64,000 nt of DNA from DT-68 sp965263245 (GTDB lineage: Bacteria > Bacillota_I > Bacilli_A > Mycoplasmatales > Metamycoplasmataceae), in contig CBDHHR010001146.1 in NCBI GenBank assembly GCA_965263245.1, positions 806,001 through 870,000 of the forward strand, read 5' to 3'. Shown here piece after piece: positions 36,001 to 46,427 of the stretch. The position numbers and the translations under genes are program-made. The notes under the pieces were generated by a model. It had not been told where the DNA came from and did no database searches. It saw only the letters and a list, made by a program, of their open reading frames with translations. The first letter of the stretch is position 1. Every line of letters starts with the position of its first letter.

Positions 36001-36396
36001 ACTGGTTGAACTAGTGCTAATGATAACGGATTAACAAATGGTTCAAATATTAATGATGGTGGTGGAAAAGGAGTAATTTTTCAAGATAAATTTAAAAATC
36101 TTTGAGCAATGGGATGAGCAACATCACTTCAAGTTCTTAAAGTAAATTCTGCTGGAGACGGCTATGATGAAAAAACTGGTTGAACTAGTGCCAATGATAG
36201 CGGATTAACAAATGGTTCAAATATTTCTAATGGTTATGAAGGAGTAATTTATCAAGATGAATTTAAAAATCTTTGAGCAATGAGTGATGGAAAATTTATT
36301 AGCGAAGGAAAAAGTATTGACACAAAACTCCAAGTTCTTAAAGCAAATCTAAATGGTGATGGTTATGTAAATTCATGACAAAAACCTATTGGTTAA
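33049..36396 (+). CDS. Repeat surface protein C (tandem copy 1)
   Basis: 1115 residues. N-terminal hydrophobic anchor (IILLSATLGVLVPSIVVPVV) without a lipobox Cys. Residues ~105-570 hold four ~97-residue units (DVYTSGAIDQK, ISGYSKINL, VKDSEDxLPxNNQ, ITLVV, GFxAKQMS). One domain like those of proteins A/B follows (AIKNQLQKENPSLNNDD, LTLGTRTEV). Then come eight ~60-residue repeats: FQDEFKNLWAMG, LQVLRVNQDGNGYDEKTGW, SGLTNGSNI. Every repeat contains TGA Trp codons. The function is unknown; a surface antigen or adhesin is likely. Confidence 0.78.
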
Positions 36397-36940
36397 TTAT
36401 TTTATTATTTATATTCATTATTAATTTTTTTGTTAAAAAAATCTTAGAGTTTTTTAAATAAGTTTTTTTGCAAAAAGACACTTTATATAATTCAAAATAT
36501 AAAGAAAAACTATAAAATTATTTTATTAGAAATTTCTACTGGAATTTTAATAGTCATTCTTGCTATCTTTATTGTTTTGCTTAATAATAAAAATGGTTAA
36601 AAAAAACAAAAAAATGTTAAAAATTTAGTTAGAGAAAAATCATTCAAAAAACCAATTATAAAAATTATTTATACTCAATAAAAATTATTTGGTTGTAAAA
36701 TAATCTATAAAATTTTTAAGAAAATTTTTTAAGATTTTAAATTTATGTTTTGAAAATTCATAAACTAATCTATCGATTAAAAATAAATAAAATGTTAGTT
36801 TAAAGACTATTTAAAATAAAAGAAATTAACAAAATAGTTTTTAAAATCTTTATAATAAAATTTTTATTAAACCAAAAAACTTTTTCTGGTTTTTATAAAA
36901 AAAAATAAATATTTTATAATTTAAAATGTAAAGGTAAATT
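36397..36940. pseudogene. Decayed leader, copied kinase tail and spacer repeat copy 2
   Basis: Holds, in order: a TATAAT and ribosome-site region like that of gene C; a dead start (ATA for ATG) followed by a hydrophobic remnant (GILIVILAIFIVLLNN); 36685-36738, minus strand, encoding KILKNFLKNFIDYFTTK and stop, a copy of the kinase C terminus; spacer sequence ~36717-36840; and TATAAT 36915-36920 with AAAGGT for the next gene. No intact gene. Confidence 0.7.
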
Positions 36941-39900
36941 ATGAAATTATCAAAAACTAAAAAAATTATTTTATTAGGTGTAGCATTAGTAGTATTAGTT
37001 CCTTCAATAGTTACTCCGGTTGTTTTAAATAATCAAAATGATAACCAAGAAGAAAAAAATAAAAAAGATGTTTTAAAAGTAATTAAAATACTTGAAGAAA
37101 AATCAAATTCCGAAAGACAAATTGGATTAAATAATGATTCAAAAGGTAAAATTATTGCTAATAATCAACAAGAAATTATTAATAAAATCAAAAAATTAAT
37201 TGGTGAAGCAAATTTAAAAGGAGTAAAAATAGAAATTTCAATGCAACAAGATCAAGAAATTTCTACTAGTTTTCAAAAAATTGTAGTCAAAATTTCAAAA
37301 TGTAATTATTCTCAAACAATTAACAATGATAAAACAATATCTGTTAAAAGAAGTAAAACAATTTTAGAACTATCTTTAATAGAACTTAACCGAATTAAAA
37401 ATTCTTTAGAAAGTTTAGAAAAAAAAGTAGTAGATGTTTATACTAGCGGAGCCATTGATCAAAAAATTAAAACTAACAAATCAGAAATATTAAAAACTAT
37501 TCAAAAAATAAGTGGTTATTCAAACATTAATCTTGGTGATGCGTTAGTTAAAGTTAAAGACTCTGAAGATGTTTTACCTAAAAATAATCAACCACCAGTT
37601 GCAATTACTCTTGTAGTTTCAAAACCTGGTGTTTCTGTTGAAGTAAGTGGATTTAGTGCTAAACAAATGTCTCCTTCACAAATTGCAAATGTTGATCTTA
37701 ATTATATTAAAACTAATTTAGAATCGTTAGATTCAAAAATAGTACAAGTTAATACAACTAGTGCGATTGATCATAAAATCATTAATAATAAAGTTGAAAT
37801 TTTAAAAGAAATTCAAAAATTAAATGGTTATTCAACAATTTATTTTAAAGGTGTTAGCATCAAAGTTAAAGACTCTGAAGATGTTTTACCTCCTAATAAT
37901 CAAGAACCAATTCCTATTACTCTAATTCTTGCAAAAGATGGAAACAAAGTTGAAGTAAGTGGATTTAAAGCTAAATCATTATCTAGTCAACAAATTTTTG
38001 AAAATACTCAAGCAGTTAATTTAATTAAATCAAGTTTAGAAGCTTTAACACCAGAAACAGTAGATGTTTACACTGGAGGAGCAATTGACCAAAAAATTAC
38101 AACTAATAAATTAGAAATATTAAAATCAATTAAAAAAATAAGTGGTTTTGATGCGATTAATTTTAATGGAGCAACATTAGAAGTAAAAAATTCTGAAGAG
38201 CTTTTACCTAATAATGATCAAAGTCCAATTGCAATTACTCTTGTAGTTTCAAAACCTGGTGTTTCTGTTGAAATAAGTGGATTTAGTGCTAAACAAATGT
38301 CTCCTTTGCAAACTGCAAATATTGACTTCAATTTAGTTAAAAAAGACTTAGAATCTTTAAATATAAAAATAGTAGAAGTTGATAGTAGTGAATCAGATGA
38401 TCAAAAAATTACTACTAATAAAGTTAAAATTTTAGAAGAAATTACAAAATTGAGTGGCTATTCAAACATTAATTTTAGAAACGTAAATGTTGAAGTTAAA
38501 GATTCTGAAACACTTTTACCTTCAAATGATCAAAATCCAGTTGCATTTACTCTTGTTTTATCAAAAACTAATGCTTCACCAAATAATATTGAAATAGAAG
38601 GATTTAGTGCTAGACAAATGTCTAATTTACAAATTAAAAATGCTAAAATCAATAAAATTAAAAATAAAATAATTGATAAAAATATTTTAATTGCTCCTAA
38701 TCTTTCAACTAAAAACCAAAGCGAAATTCAAAATGCAATTAAAAATCAACTTCAAAAAGAAAATCCTTTATTAAATAATGATGATCTTTTAAAAATTAGC
38801 ACTAATCTTTCAACTTTAACTTTAGGAACTAGAACCAAAGTTACTCTTATTATTAGTATTGATTCTACAAGTTTATCATTAAATATTTATGTGGAAAAAG
38901 CTAATTTATTAAAAGGTTCAAATATTGTTAATGGTGAAGGTGGAGTAGTTTTTCAAGATAAATTTAAAAACCTTTGAGCAATGGGAAATCATAAAAAACT
39001 TCAAGTTCTTAAAGCAAATAAAAATAAGGATGGTTATGTAGCTGAAGGTTGAACTAGTGATAATAATGATCCATTATTAAAAAATTCAAATATTATTCGT
39101 AATTTTAATGGAACAATTTTTCAAGATAAATTTAAAAACCTTTGAGCAATGGGAGGTTCAGGAAATCTTCAAGTTCTTAGAGTAAATCAAGATGGTAATG
39201 GTTATGATGAAAAAACTGGTTGAACTAATGCTAAAGATAGCGGATTAACAAATGGTTCAAATATTACTAATGGTGAAGGCGGAATTATTTTTCAAGATGA
39301 ATTTAAAAACCTTTGAGCAATGAGTAGAGGAACACCTCTTCAAGTTCTTAGAGTAAATTCTACTGGAAATGGTTATGATGAAAAAACTGGTTGAAAAAGT
39401 GCTAAAGATAGTGGGTTAACAAATGGTTCAAATATTACTATTGATTTTTATGGAACAATTTTTCAAGATAAATTTAAAAACCTTTGGGCAATGAGTAGAG
39501 GAAAACCTCTTCAAGTTCTTAGAGTAAATCAAGATGGTAATGGTTATGATGAAAAAACTGGTTGAACTAGTGCTAAAGATAACGGGTTAACAAATGGTTC
39601 AAATATTATTAGAGGTGGAAAAGGAACAATTTTCCAAGATAAATTTAAAAACCTTTGGGCAATGGGATGAGGAACACCTCTTCAAGTTCTTAGAGTAAAT
39701 CAAGATGGTAACGGTTATGATGAAAAAACTGGTTGAAAAAGTTTTAAAAATAGCGGGTTAACAAATGGTTCAAACATTACTAATGGTAAAAGTGGAACAA
39801 TTTTCCAAGATGAATTTAAAAACCTTTGAACAATGGGAAGATGAACACCTCTTCAAGTTCTTAGAGTAAATCAAGATGGAAATGGTTATGATGAAAAAAC

Positions 39901-40294
39901 TGGTTGAACTAATGCTAAAAATAGTGGATTAACAAATGGTTCAAACATTATTGATGGTGGTGGAATGGGAATAATTTTTCAAGATAAATTTAAAAACCTT
40001 TGAGCAATGGGATGAAGAACATCTCTTCAAGTTCTTAGAGTAAATCAAGATGGTAATGGTTATGATGAAAAAACTGGTTGAACTAGTGCTAAAGATAGTG
40101 GATTAACAAATGGTTCAAATATCGGTAATGGTTATGAAGGAGTAATTTATCAAGATGAATTTAAAAATCTTTGAGCAATGAGTGATGGGGAACTTATTAC
40201 TATCGGAAAAATTATTGACACAAAACTCCAAGTTCTTAAAGTAAATCTAAATGGTGATGGTTATGTAAATTCATGACAAAAACCTATTGATTAA
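36941..40294 (+). CDS. Repeat surface protein D (tandem copy 2)
   Basis: 1117 residues, paralogue of protein C over its full length and in the same order: anchor (IILLGVALVVLVPSIVTPVV), four ~97-residue SGAIDQK/SEDxLP units, one lipoprotein-17-like domain, eight ~60-residue FQDxFKNLW repeats. The most diverged parts are the variable centre of each terminal repeat (after WAMG). The final repeat ends LNGDGYVNSW in both. The pair plus its spacer forms a ~3.9-kb tandem duplication. Confidence 0.78.
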
Positions 40295-40416
40295 TTATTT
40301 TATTATTAATTTTTTTGTTAAAAAAATCTTGAAGTCTTTAAAATAAGTTTTTTAGTTTACCAAACAAGCTTTTTTTACAAGGAGACATTTTATAATTCAA
40401 AATATAAAGAAAAACT

Positions 40417-40623
40417 ATGAAATTATGAAAAACTCAAAAAATTACTTTATTATGAGTTTTTATTAGAATTTTAATTGCCATATTTGTCATTTCTAATGAT
40501 TTTCTTAATAATAAAAAGATTATGAAAAAATCATTCAAAAACTCATTTATAAAAATTATACATACTCAACAAAAACTACTTAGTTGTAAAATAATTTGGA
40601 AAATCTTTAGGAAAATTTTTTAA
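40417..40623 (+). pseudogene. Remnant leader of a further surface gene
   Basis: TATAAT (40391-40396), ribosome site AAAGAAA and ATG are preserved, and MKLWKTQKITLLWVFIRIL looks like the MKLSKTKKIILL anchor of proteins C and D. After ~35 codons similarity stops and the frame runs antisense into the kinase gene. I take it as the stump of a lost copy, not a functional gene. Confidence 0.6.
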
Positions 40624-41856
40624 TATTTTTGTTAAATGTTTAATCATTTTTAACTCTTTTTTTTCATTAGGTTTTATTCCATACCAACTATAAAATAATT
40701 TTTTTTCTTGCTTATTTAAATTAAAAGATAAAAATATATAGCATATATCTCAATACTTAGAATTTAATCTTGCTCATTCAAAATCAATAAAAAAAGCTTT
40801 GTTTTTAGAGAATATAACATTTTTTGAATTCAAATCACCATGCGACATAACAAGTTTGTCATTAAAAGGCATGTTTTTATAAACAGGAATAGTTTTACTA
40901 ATTTTTATTAAATGAAGTTTTTTTAATTCTTTAGCAAGAGCAATAATCTTATTTTTGCTTAATTTTTTAACTTTAGTACCTTTATAAAATTTTTTAAAAT
41001 AAGTAATGTTATCTAAAAATGTATAATCATTTTTATAATGGGTTTTTTCAATGAATTTTTTTTCTAAATTAATATTATCAATGTTGTTTGCTTTTATTTT
41101 TAAATGCAAATTTGCATTTAAAAATGATATGTTAGAATTACCTTTTAAATATTTTCCAACTCCATTTTGGTTTAATTTATCAAAATGTAAAAATGGTTTT
41201 ACTGAACATTTTAAAATGAATAAAAAATATTTATCTCAAGAAGCAAAAGTGTGTTTTAAGTTATAAATTTCAATAAAATTAACATTTTTATTTTTTGTTT
41301 TAATTTTTAATATAGGGTAATTAATTTTTCTTTTTGAAAAAAATTTATATTCTTTTGTACCGTAAAAAACAATTGAGTTTGTTGGTAATTTAAAAATTTG
41401 GTTTTTAAAATACGGAGATATTAAAATTGTTTGATCAAATAATTTTTTACTATTAGCAATTATTAATCCTGATAATGAAAAACCAAAACCAAATCATTTT
41501 CCCTGATATTTATTTTTAAGATCAAGAATTTTTTCTTTAACTTTTTCAAAAAACAAATAATTCTTATTTTGGTCTTTATTTAACAATTCCTTTGTTCTTT
41601 TTTTATATTTAAAAAGATCATTTGCATTCATCGAGTTAACCGCAATAACAATAAAATTATCAATTTTTTTTATTTTAGAAAAAATGTCAATACCGTCTAA
41701 TTGGTTAAATTCTTTTTCTTGAGTTTTTAATATTTGACCATCAAAGAAAAATAAAACTGATGTGGTTTTATTAATGTTTTTTGGTTTCCAAATTACAATT
41801 TTTCTTTTTTCATTTTTAAAATATGGTGAATTAAACGTTTTGATTATTTTTTTCAT
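40576..41856 (-). CDS. Fusion of an alpha/beta-hydrolase (esterase-like) and an APH/choline-kinase-like domain
   Basis: 426 residues as one frame with TGA Trp codons. Residues 1-~215: esterase-like fold with VLFFFDGQ, nucleophile elbow GFGFSLSG (Ser127) and a late His (NLKHTF). Residues ~220-426: aminoglycoside-phosphotransferase/choline-kinase fold with SHGDLNSKNVIF (catalytic Asp, Asn) and FIDFEWARLN (metal Asp). The front of the kinase N-lobe is poorly conserved. It overlaps the permease gene by 13 nt, so it is part of the p37-type operon. The substrate is unknown; choline- or thiamine-type kinases are possible. Confidence 0.72.
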
Positions 41857-43469
41857 ATTATTTTTCTCTTTAGTGTTTTTATTATAGTTGGTATTATGTT
41901 ATAAGCAAAAATTGTAATTAAAATTGGTCACATAAAAGCCGAAGTATACTCAAGTTGATTTCTTATTTCAAATGATTCTAACCTTGCGCCTAAAATTGAA
42001 AAACCAAGTCCGCCAAGGATGATCATACCTCTAAAAATAACTTCTAATCTAATGTAAGCAAAAGATTTAAAATCTTTTTTAATTTTCGGTCAAACATAAA
42101 TTTTAATGATAAAAATTTTTGAATAGCCCTGCTTTTTATAAAAATCAATTATTTCATCTTCTAGTGAATTAATTGATTCACTTAAATTTTTTGAAATAAT
42201 TGTTCCCGAATGAATCCCGAATAGTATTAGTCCTAAAGCTATCGGACTAAAAAATAACGGATTTAAAATGTAAAATAAAATAATTATCGGAAATATTCTT
42301 AAAAAAGTGTTTAATATTTTTGCAGGAACATAAACATAAGGTTTTTGAATTTTTTCTGAAGTTAATACAGCCATAAAAAAAGAATAAATGGTTGCAATAA
42401 AAATTGCACAAACACATTGATAAAATAATTCTAAAATACCAAGTCAAGGGTTTTGTCTTGATTCGCTTTTAAACCACAATGAAAAATCCGGATTAAATAA
42501 AGAACTAATTTTTTCATTTAAAAGATTTTTATCAAATTTATTAAATTTTAAAATAACTATTGAATAAGTAACTATTGACAAGATTAAAAATAAAAATAAA
42601 TAATTGGTTAATTTTTTTCAATTAAACGTTTTTTTTGGTTTTGATTTATTTACTAGCAAAACTTTTTTAACAAATAAAGATAAAAATTCTAAAAACAAAA
42701 TTGAAACTAAAATTAAAACAAGTGGTATTCCTATAAGTTCAAAATTATTAGGAATATTTTGTTCAATAAAAAAACCAATTCCAATAACTCCCACTGTTGC
42801 AAGAAGAGTTGTTCACCTAAAATTAGATTCAAATGAATAAAGAAAAACAGCTATAAATTTATTTTTACACCTTAAATATACTTGGTTTTTAAAAGAGTAA
42901 AATCTTCCTGTACCGTTTTTTAAACTTCAATTATATGGTCTAGTGTCAATGTTTGAAATTATTTCTAATAAATATTTATTACACCAAATTCAAGAAAATC
43001 AAGCAAAAATTAAAATAGCCGCAAATTCTAAATGAAAAAGACTCTTGGAAATATTAATAAATATAATTGCTGGAAAAGCTCTTAAAAATAAAATAAATAA
43101 TTTTAATAATATTGATAAATAATTATTAGTAACTTTTTTTGAACATAAAAAAGAAGTTATTACTGCTAACAAAAACCCCATTGTTGTTCCGGTTAGAGTA
43201 AGTCTTATGGTAATTCATAAATAGTTTAATGAATTTTCAAAAATGGTGTTACTGGGAAATCTTAAATCTTGGTTTTTAAATTCAAAAGTTTTCTTTAAAT
43301 TTTCCATTGTTGATTCAAAAGCAATGTAATTTAAAGAAAACGAAATTTGAAAAAATGAAAAAACTATTAATGAAATTATTAACAAAATGAAAAAAATTTT
43401 AAAATGGGGTCTAATTCTTTTCGAAGCATTTAAGCTTTTGGAAGAATATTCAAATAAAAATTTATTCAT
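41844..43469 (-). CDS. ABC transporter permease of the p37 system (double permease)
   Basis: 541 residues with many TGA Trp codons. Two binding-protein-dependent permease halves fused head to tail (residues ~1-270 and ~280-541), like the p69 protein of the M. hyorhinis p37-p29-p69 operon, related to PhnE. EAA-like loops occur in each half, the second around LSESINSLEDEIIDFY. Its start overlaps the ATPase end by 8 nt. It probably forms the whole membrane channel by itself. Confidence 0.82.
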
Positions 43470-44181
43470 AAATTTCCTTAATTATTTTTGTTGTTAAAGC
43501 TTTTTTTGGTCCGTCAAAAATAATTTTTCCTTTACTTATACCGATTATTCTTTTTGCATTATCTGGAATTAAATCTAACTTGTGAATGTTTAAAATTAAC
43601 AAGGAATTTTTTAAAAAATAAATTTCGCTAATTATTTCTTTGGAAATTTTAATATCAAGTGAAGAAGTTGGCTCATCAGCAAAAATTATGGAAGGATTTT
43701 TTAATAATAAAAGCAAAATTTTTACCCTTTGTTTTTCTCCCCCGGAAATATCAGAAATGTTTTTATATAAAATATCCTGAATTTTTAATTTTTTACTCAA
43801 AAGCAAAATTTTTTCTTTATCTTTTTTAAAAAAGATGTTAAAAAATTTAAAAAAAATGTTTTTGTAATTAGGATAAAAATTTTTAATGTTAAAATAAACT
43901 GATTCTCAATTAATAAAAAAATCTTTTTGCGAAATAAAACCGTAAGTAGAATTTTGTTTTCGTAAGCTTTTTTTTGAAAATTTTAAAATGTTAAAGTCAT
44001 TAACCAAAATTTTTCCTTTTGCAATTGTTCTGGGTTCTAAAAAAGAGTTTATTAAAGTTGTTTTTCCAGCACCAGAAGAACCAATAACAAAAACTTTTTC
44101 GTTTTGGTTAATTTTTAAGTTTATGTTTTTTAAAATTATTTTTTTATCTCTTTTGATAAAAACATTTTTAAAGTCAATCAT
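43462..44181 (-). CDS. ABC transporter ATPase of the p37 system
   Basis: 239 residues from the ATG at 44181. Walker A GSSGAGKTT, Q-loop FISQKDF, signature ISGGEKQR, Walker B IIFADEPTSS and switch LNIHKLD are all present. AGGTGA inside the end of the p37 gene supports this start; a GTG at 44196 would add 5 residues. Closest family: PhnC-type, equivalent to p29 of M. hyorhinis. Confidence 0.88.
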
Positions 44182-44185
44182 TTTT

Positions 44186-45382
44186 TTATAAATCACCTAA
44201 TACAGAAACAAATTTATCTTCTAGTTCTGATTTTCTATCATTGATTAATACATAATCATAATAACCATAATTTGGTCCATAAATTTTTGCAAGTGCTTCT
44301 GCTTTTTCTTTACTAGTAGATTTATCTTCTGCATCTTTAACCAAGCTGTTAAACGCATCAGCAATTAATTTACCTTGTCTTGGGTCAAAATTATTTCTAA
44401 AAGAGCCAACATCATATTTTAATGGTTCTGTTGCTACTAAAACTTCTGGAGCAGTTGCAACAAAAGTTGAAGCTGTTCTTTTTGTTCAAACAAATGAACC
44501 TTCATCATCAAACGCAATGCTAAAACCATCATCTTTCATTTGACTTGCGTATGCTTTTTTAAATTTTGAAGGATGATTAATCATTTCTTCTTCTAAAGTT
44601 GAAAACGCTTTTTCACCAAAATGTTTTTTAAGTAGTTTTTCTTGTAATTGAAAACGACCACCAGATTTTGGACCACCGTGTAAAATTCCGGCATCTCTAA
44701 AATTTGCTCAATTTTTATTGTTTCAAGCATTTTTTGCTTGTGTTTTTTTATTACCATAAATTCAAATAACACCTCTATAAAAATCTACTTTTTCAGAATC
44801 ATGGTAAAAATTTTGATAAACAGCTCCGTCTCAAGTATCATTTGAATCATTATATAAAGAAGTAAATAAAGTATTTGTTTCTTGAGCAATGTTTTTTAAA
44901 TCAGCATCTTCATTATTTGTGTCTGAAGAATTATAAACTTTTCATTCTAAGTCAAATTTAAACGCTTTTGTTTTGGTTTGAATTAAAGGTTGAATCTTTT
45001 CTTGATTTGCTCTCATAGTTGCAGTAATTGAAGCAAAACCTAAATCATGTTTTTTATTTTCGATGTTTTTAACAATTACATAATTATCAGAAGAAGATCA
45101 ATCAAATGATACTTTCATATCGGGTAGATTTTTAAAAGTGTATTTATCATAATCTTCACTATTTTTAAGTTCATTAACCTTTTTTTCTAAAATTTTTGCT
45201 GCATTTTTAAACGCTGGACCATTAACGTCTCAAGCTCAACCGGGATTTACCTGAATTGTAACGTTTGAATCATACCAGTTATTGTTGTTATCTAATTTAT
45301 TTGCACTATTAGAACAAGAAATTAATGTTGCTAACGGTAGCAAAATGGTTGAAATAAAACCAACTTTTAATAAATTTTTCAT
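44186..45382 (-). CDS. p37: p37/Cypl-type substrate-binding lipoprotein
   Basis: 398 residues. Signal peptide with lipobox TLISCS (Cys near residue 23), so lipid-anchored outside the cell. The body matches the mycoplasma high-affinity transport protein p37: DLGFASITATMR, LHGGPKSGGRF and EVLVATEPLKYDVGSF. M. hyorhinis p37 (Cypl) has been crystallised with bound thiamine pyrophosphate, and the leader here looks like a TPP riboswitch, so thiamine or TPP uptake is the likely role. Confidence 0.85.
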
Positions 45383-45390
45383 AAAAAACT

Positions 45391-45505
45391 CTCCTATTAT
45401 TAATAAAAACAGAGAGTTAAACTTACCAGACTTGTTACGCAGGTCTTAACCTGTTCAACTAATAAGAGTGCTTCTCAACCAAAAGTAGGTGCCCCTGTCT
45501 AATTA
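45391..45505 (-). promoter_or_regulatory. Probable TPP riboswitch upstream of p37
   Basis: On the minus strand the leader has the TPP-aptamer blocks in order: GGGGCACC, GGTTGAGA (consensus GGCUGAGA), GAAC, and GGTTAAGACCTGCGTA (consensus GGAUAAUACCAGCGUA), closed by AGAC/GTCT at 45497-45500 and 45428-45431. A few P4/P5 bases seem deleted compared with the consensus. Downstream, AACTCTCT (near 45410-45418) can pair with GGAGAGTT, which holds the p37 ribosome site. Confidence 0.7.
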
Positions 45506-45512
45506 ATAAAAA

Positions 45513-45518
45513 TATTAT
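45513..45518 (-). promoter_or_regulatory. -10 box of the p37 operon
   Basis: TATAAT on the minus strand, about 13 nt before the closing stem of the putative riboswitch, which is suitable for a start near 45505. Confidence 0.6.
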
Positions 45519-45550
45519 ATAAGATTTAAAAACATTATTTAAACATAATT

Positions 45551-45745
45551 TTACTTTTTAAGAACTTTAAGAACTTTTTTATTAAAATAGCTTCTTTTCA
45601 TCATAATAAATAAACCTTTTTGAATGTTTGATTTAATTTTTATATCTGCACCTACTCTAATAACTTCTCATTCAGTCGTTTTAGAAGGATGAGGTTTTTT
45701 TAATTGTACAATTGAACCAATTTGATAATCACTGTTTTTAACCAT
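45551..45745 (-). CDS. DUF951 family small protein
   Basis: 64 residues. GSIVQLKKPHPSKTTEWEVI followed by RVGADIKIKS and a basic end matches the DUF951 family (family form: V.MKKPHPCG...WEI.RvGADIkIkC). The zinc-ligand-like Cys residues found in many relatives are absent. It overlaps the rsmI stop by 8 nt. Its role is unknown; the family is often linked to translation genes. Confidence 0.82.
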
Positions 45746-46427
45746 ATTTTAAAACCTTTTTGCTTTTTTTAATTTTAAATACCATTGTAAATTCACCTTT
45801 AACATTACTTTGTAATTTTTTTAATATTTCATTTGGTGTTCCCCGGTAATGATTTTCAAATTTTTTAGTTAATTCTTTACCTAAAAAAATATCTACGTTG
45901 TTGCCAAAAACATTTTCCATATCAAATAATTGTTTTTTTAGTTTATGTGGTGAAACAAAAGTTATGTATGTTCCTGGTTCTAGTTTTTTTAATTGGTTTT
46001 GTCTTTGGATACTTTTTGGTTTTAAAAAACCTAAAAACTTAAAATTTACGTCCATGTTTGCTAAAACTAAAGCGTGTGTTAATGCCGAAACGCCTGGTAT
46101 TAATTCAAATTCAAAATTATTTTTAATAACTTCTTTAATAATTTCAAATCCAGGATCACTAATTACTGGCATTCCTGCATCAGAAACTAACCCAACAGTT
46201 TTATTTTCACTTAAAAGCTTTATAATTCCCTTTGTAGATTTTTTTTCATTATTGTTGTGGTACGAAATTAATTTTTTATTTTGAATTTTATAATGTGATA
46301 ATAATTTTCTCGTAACTCTTGTATCTTCACACGCAATTATGTCAACTTTTTTTAGGGTTTCAATGGCTCTTAAAGTTATGTCTTTAATGTTACCAATTGG
46401 GGTTCCGATAATAAATAATTTAATCAT
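45738..46427 (-). CDS. rsmI: 16S rRNA (cytidine(1402)-2'-O)-methyltransferase RsmI
   Basis: 229 residues. Tetrapyrrole-methylase fold: FIIGTPIGNIKDITLRAIE, CEDTRVTRKLL, SDAGMPVISDPG and LVLANMD region; all RsmI hallmarks. ATG 46427 has AGGTGAT at a good distance. Overlaps holB by 8 nt. Confidence 0.93.
   Translation of the reverse strand: MIKLFIIGTPIGNIKDITLRAIETLKKVDIIACEDTRVTRKLLSHYKIQNKKLISYHNNNEKKSTKGIIKLLSENKTVGLVSDAGMPVISDPGFEIIKEVIKNNFEFELIPGVSALTHALVLANMDVNFKFLGFLKPKSIQRQNQLKKLEPGTYITFVSPHKLKKQLFDMENVFGNNVDIFLGKELTKKFENHYRGTPNEILKKLQSNVKGEFTMVFKIKKSKKVLKYG

Noticed and set aside
19534..40294. Calling the four giant surface proteins lipoproteins
   Set aside because: Their N-terminal hydrophobic segments lack the Cys of a lipobox; only p37 has one in this window.
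41844..45382. Phosphonate transporter annotation for the p37 operon
   Set aside because: The ATPase and permease resemble PhnC/PhnE, but the binding protein is p37/Cypl-like and the leader looks like a TPP riboswitch, so thiamine or TPP is the better guess.
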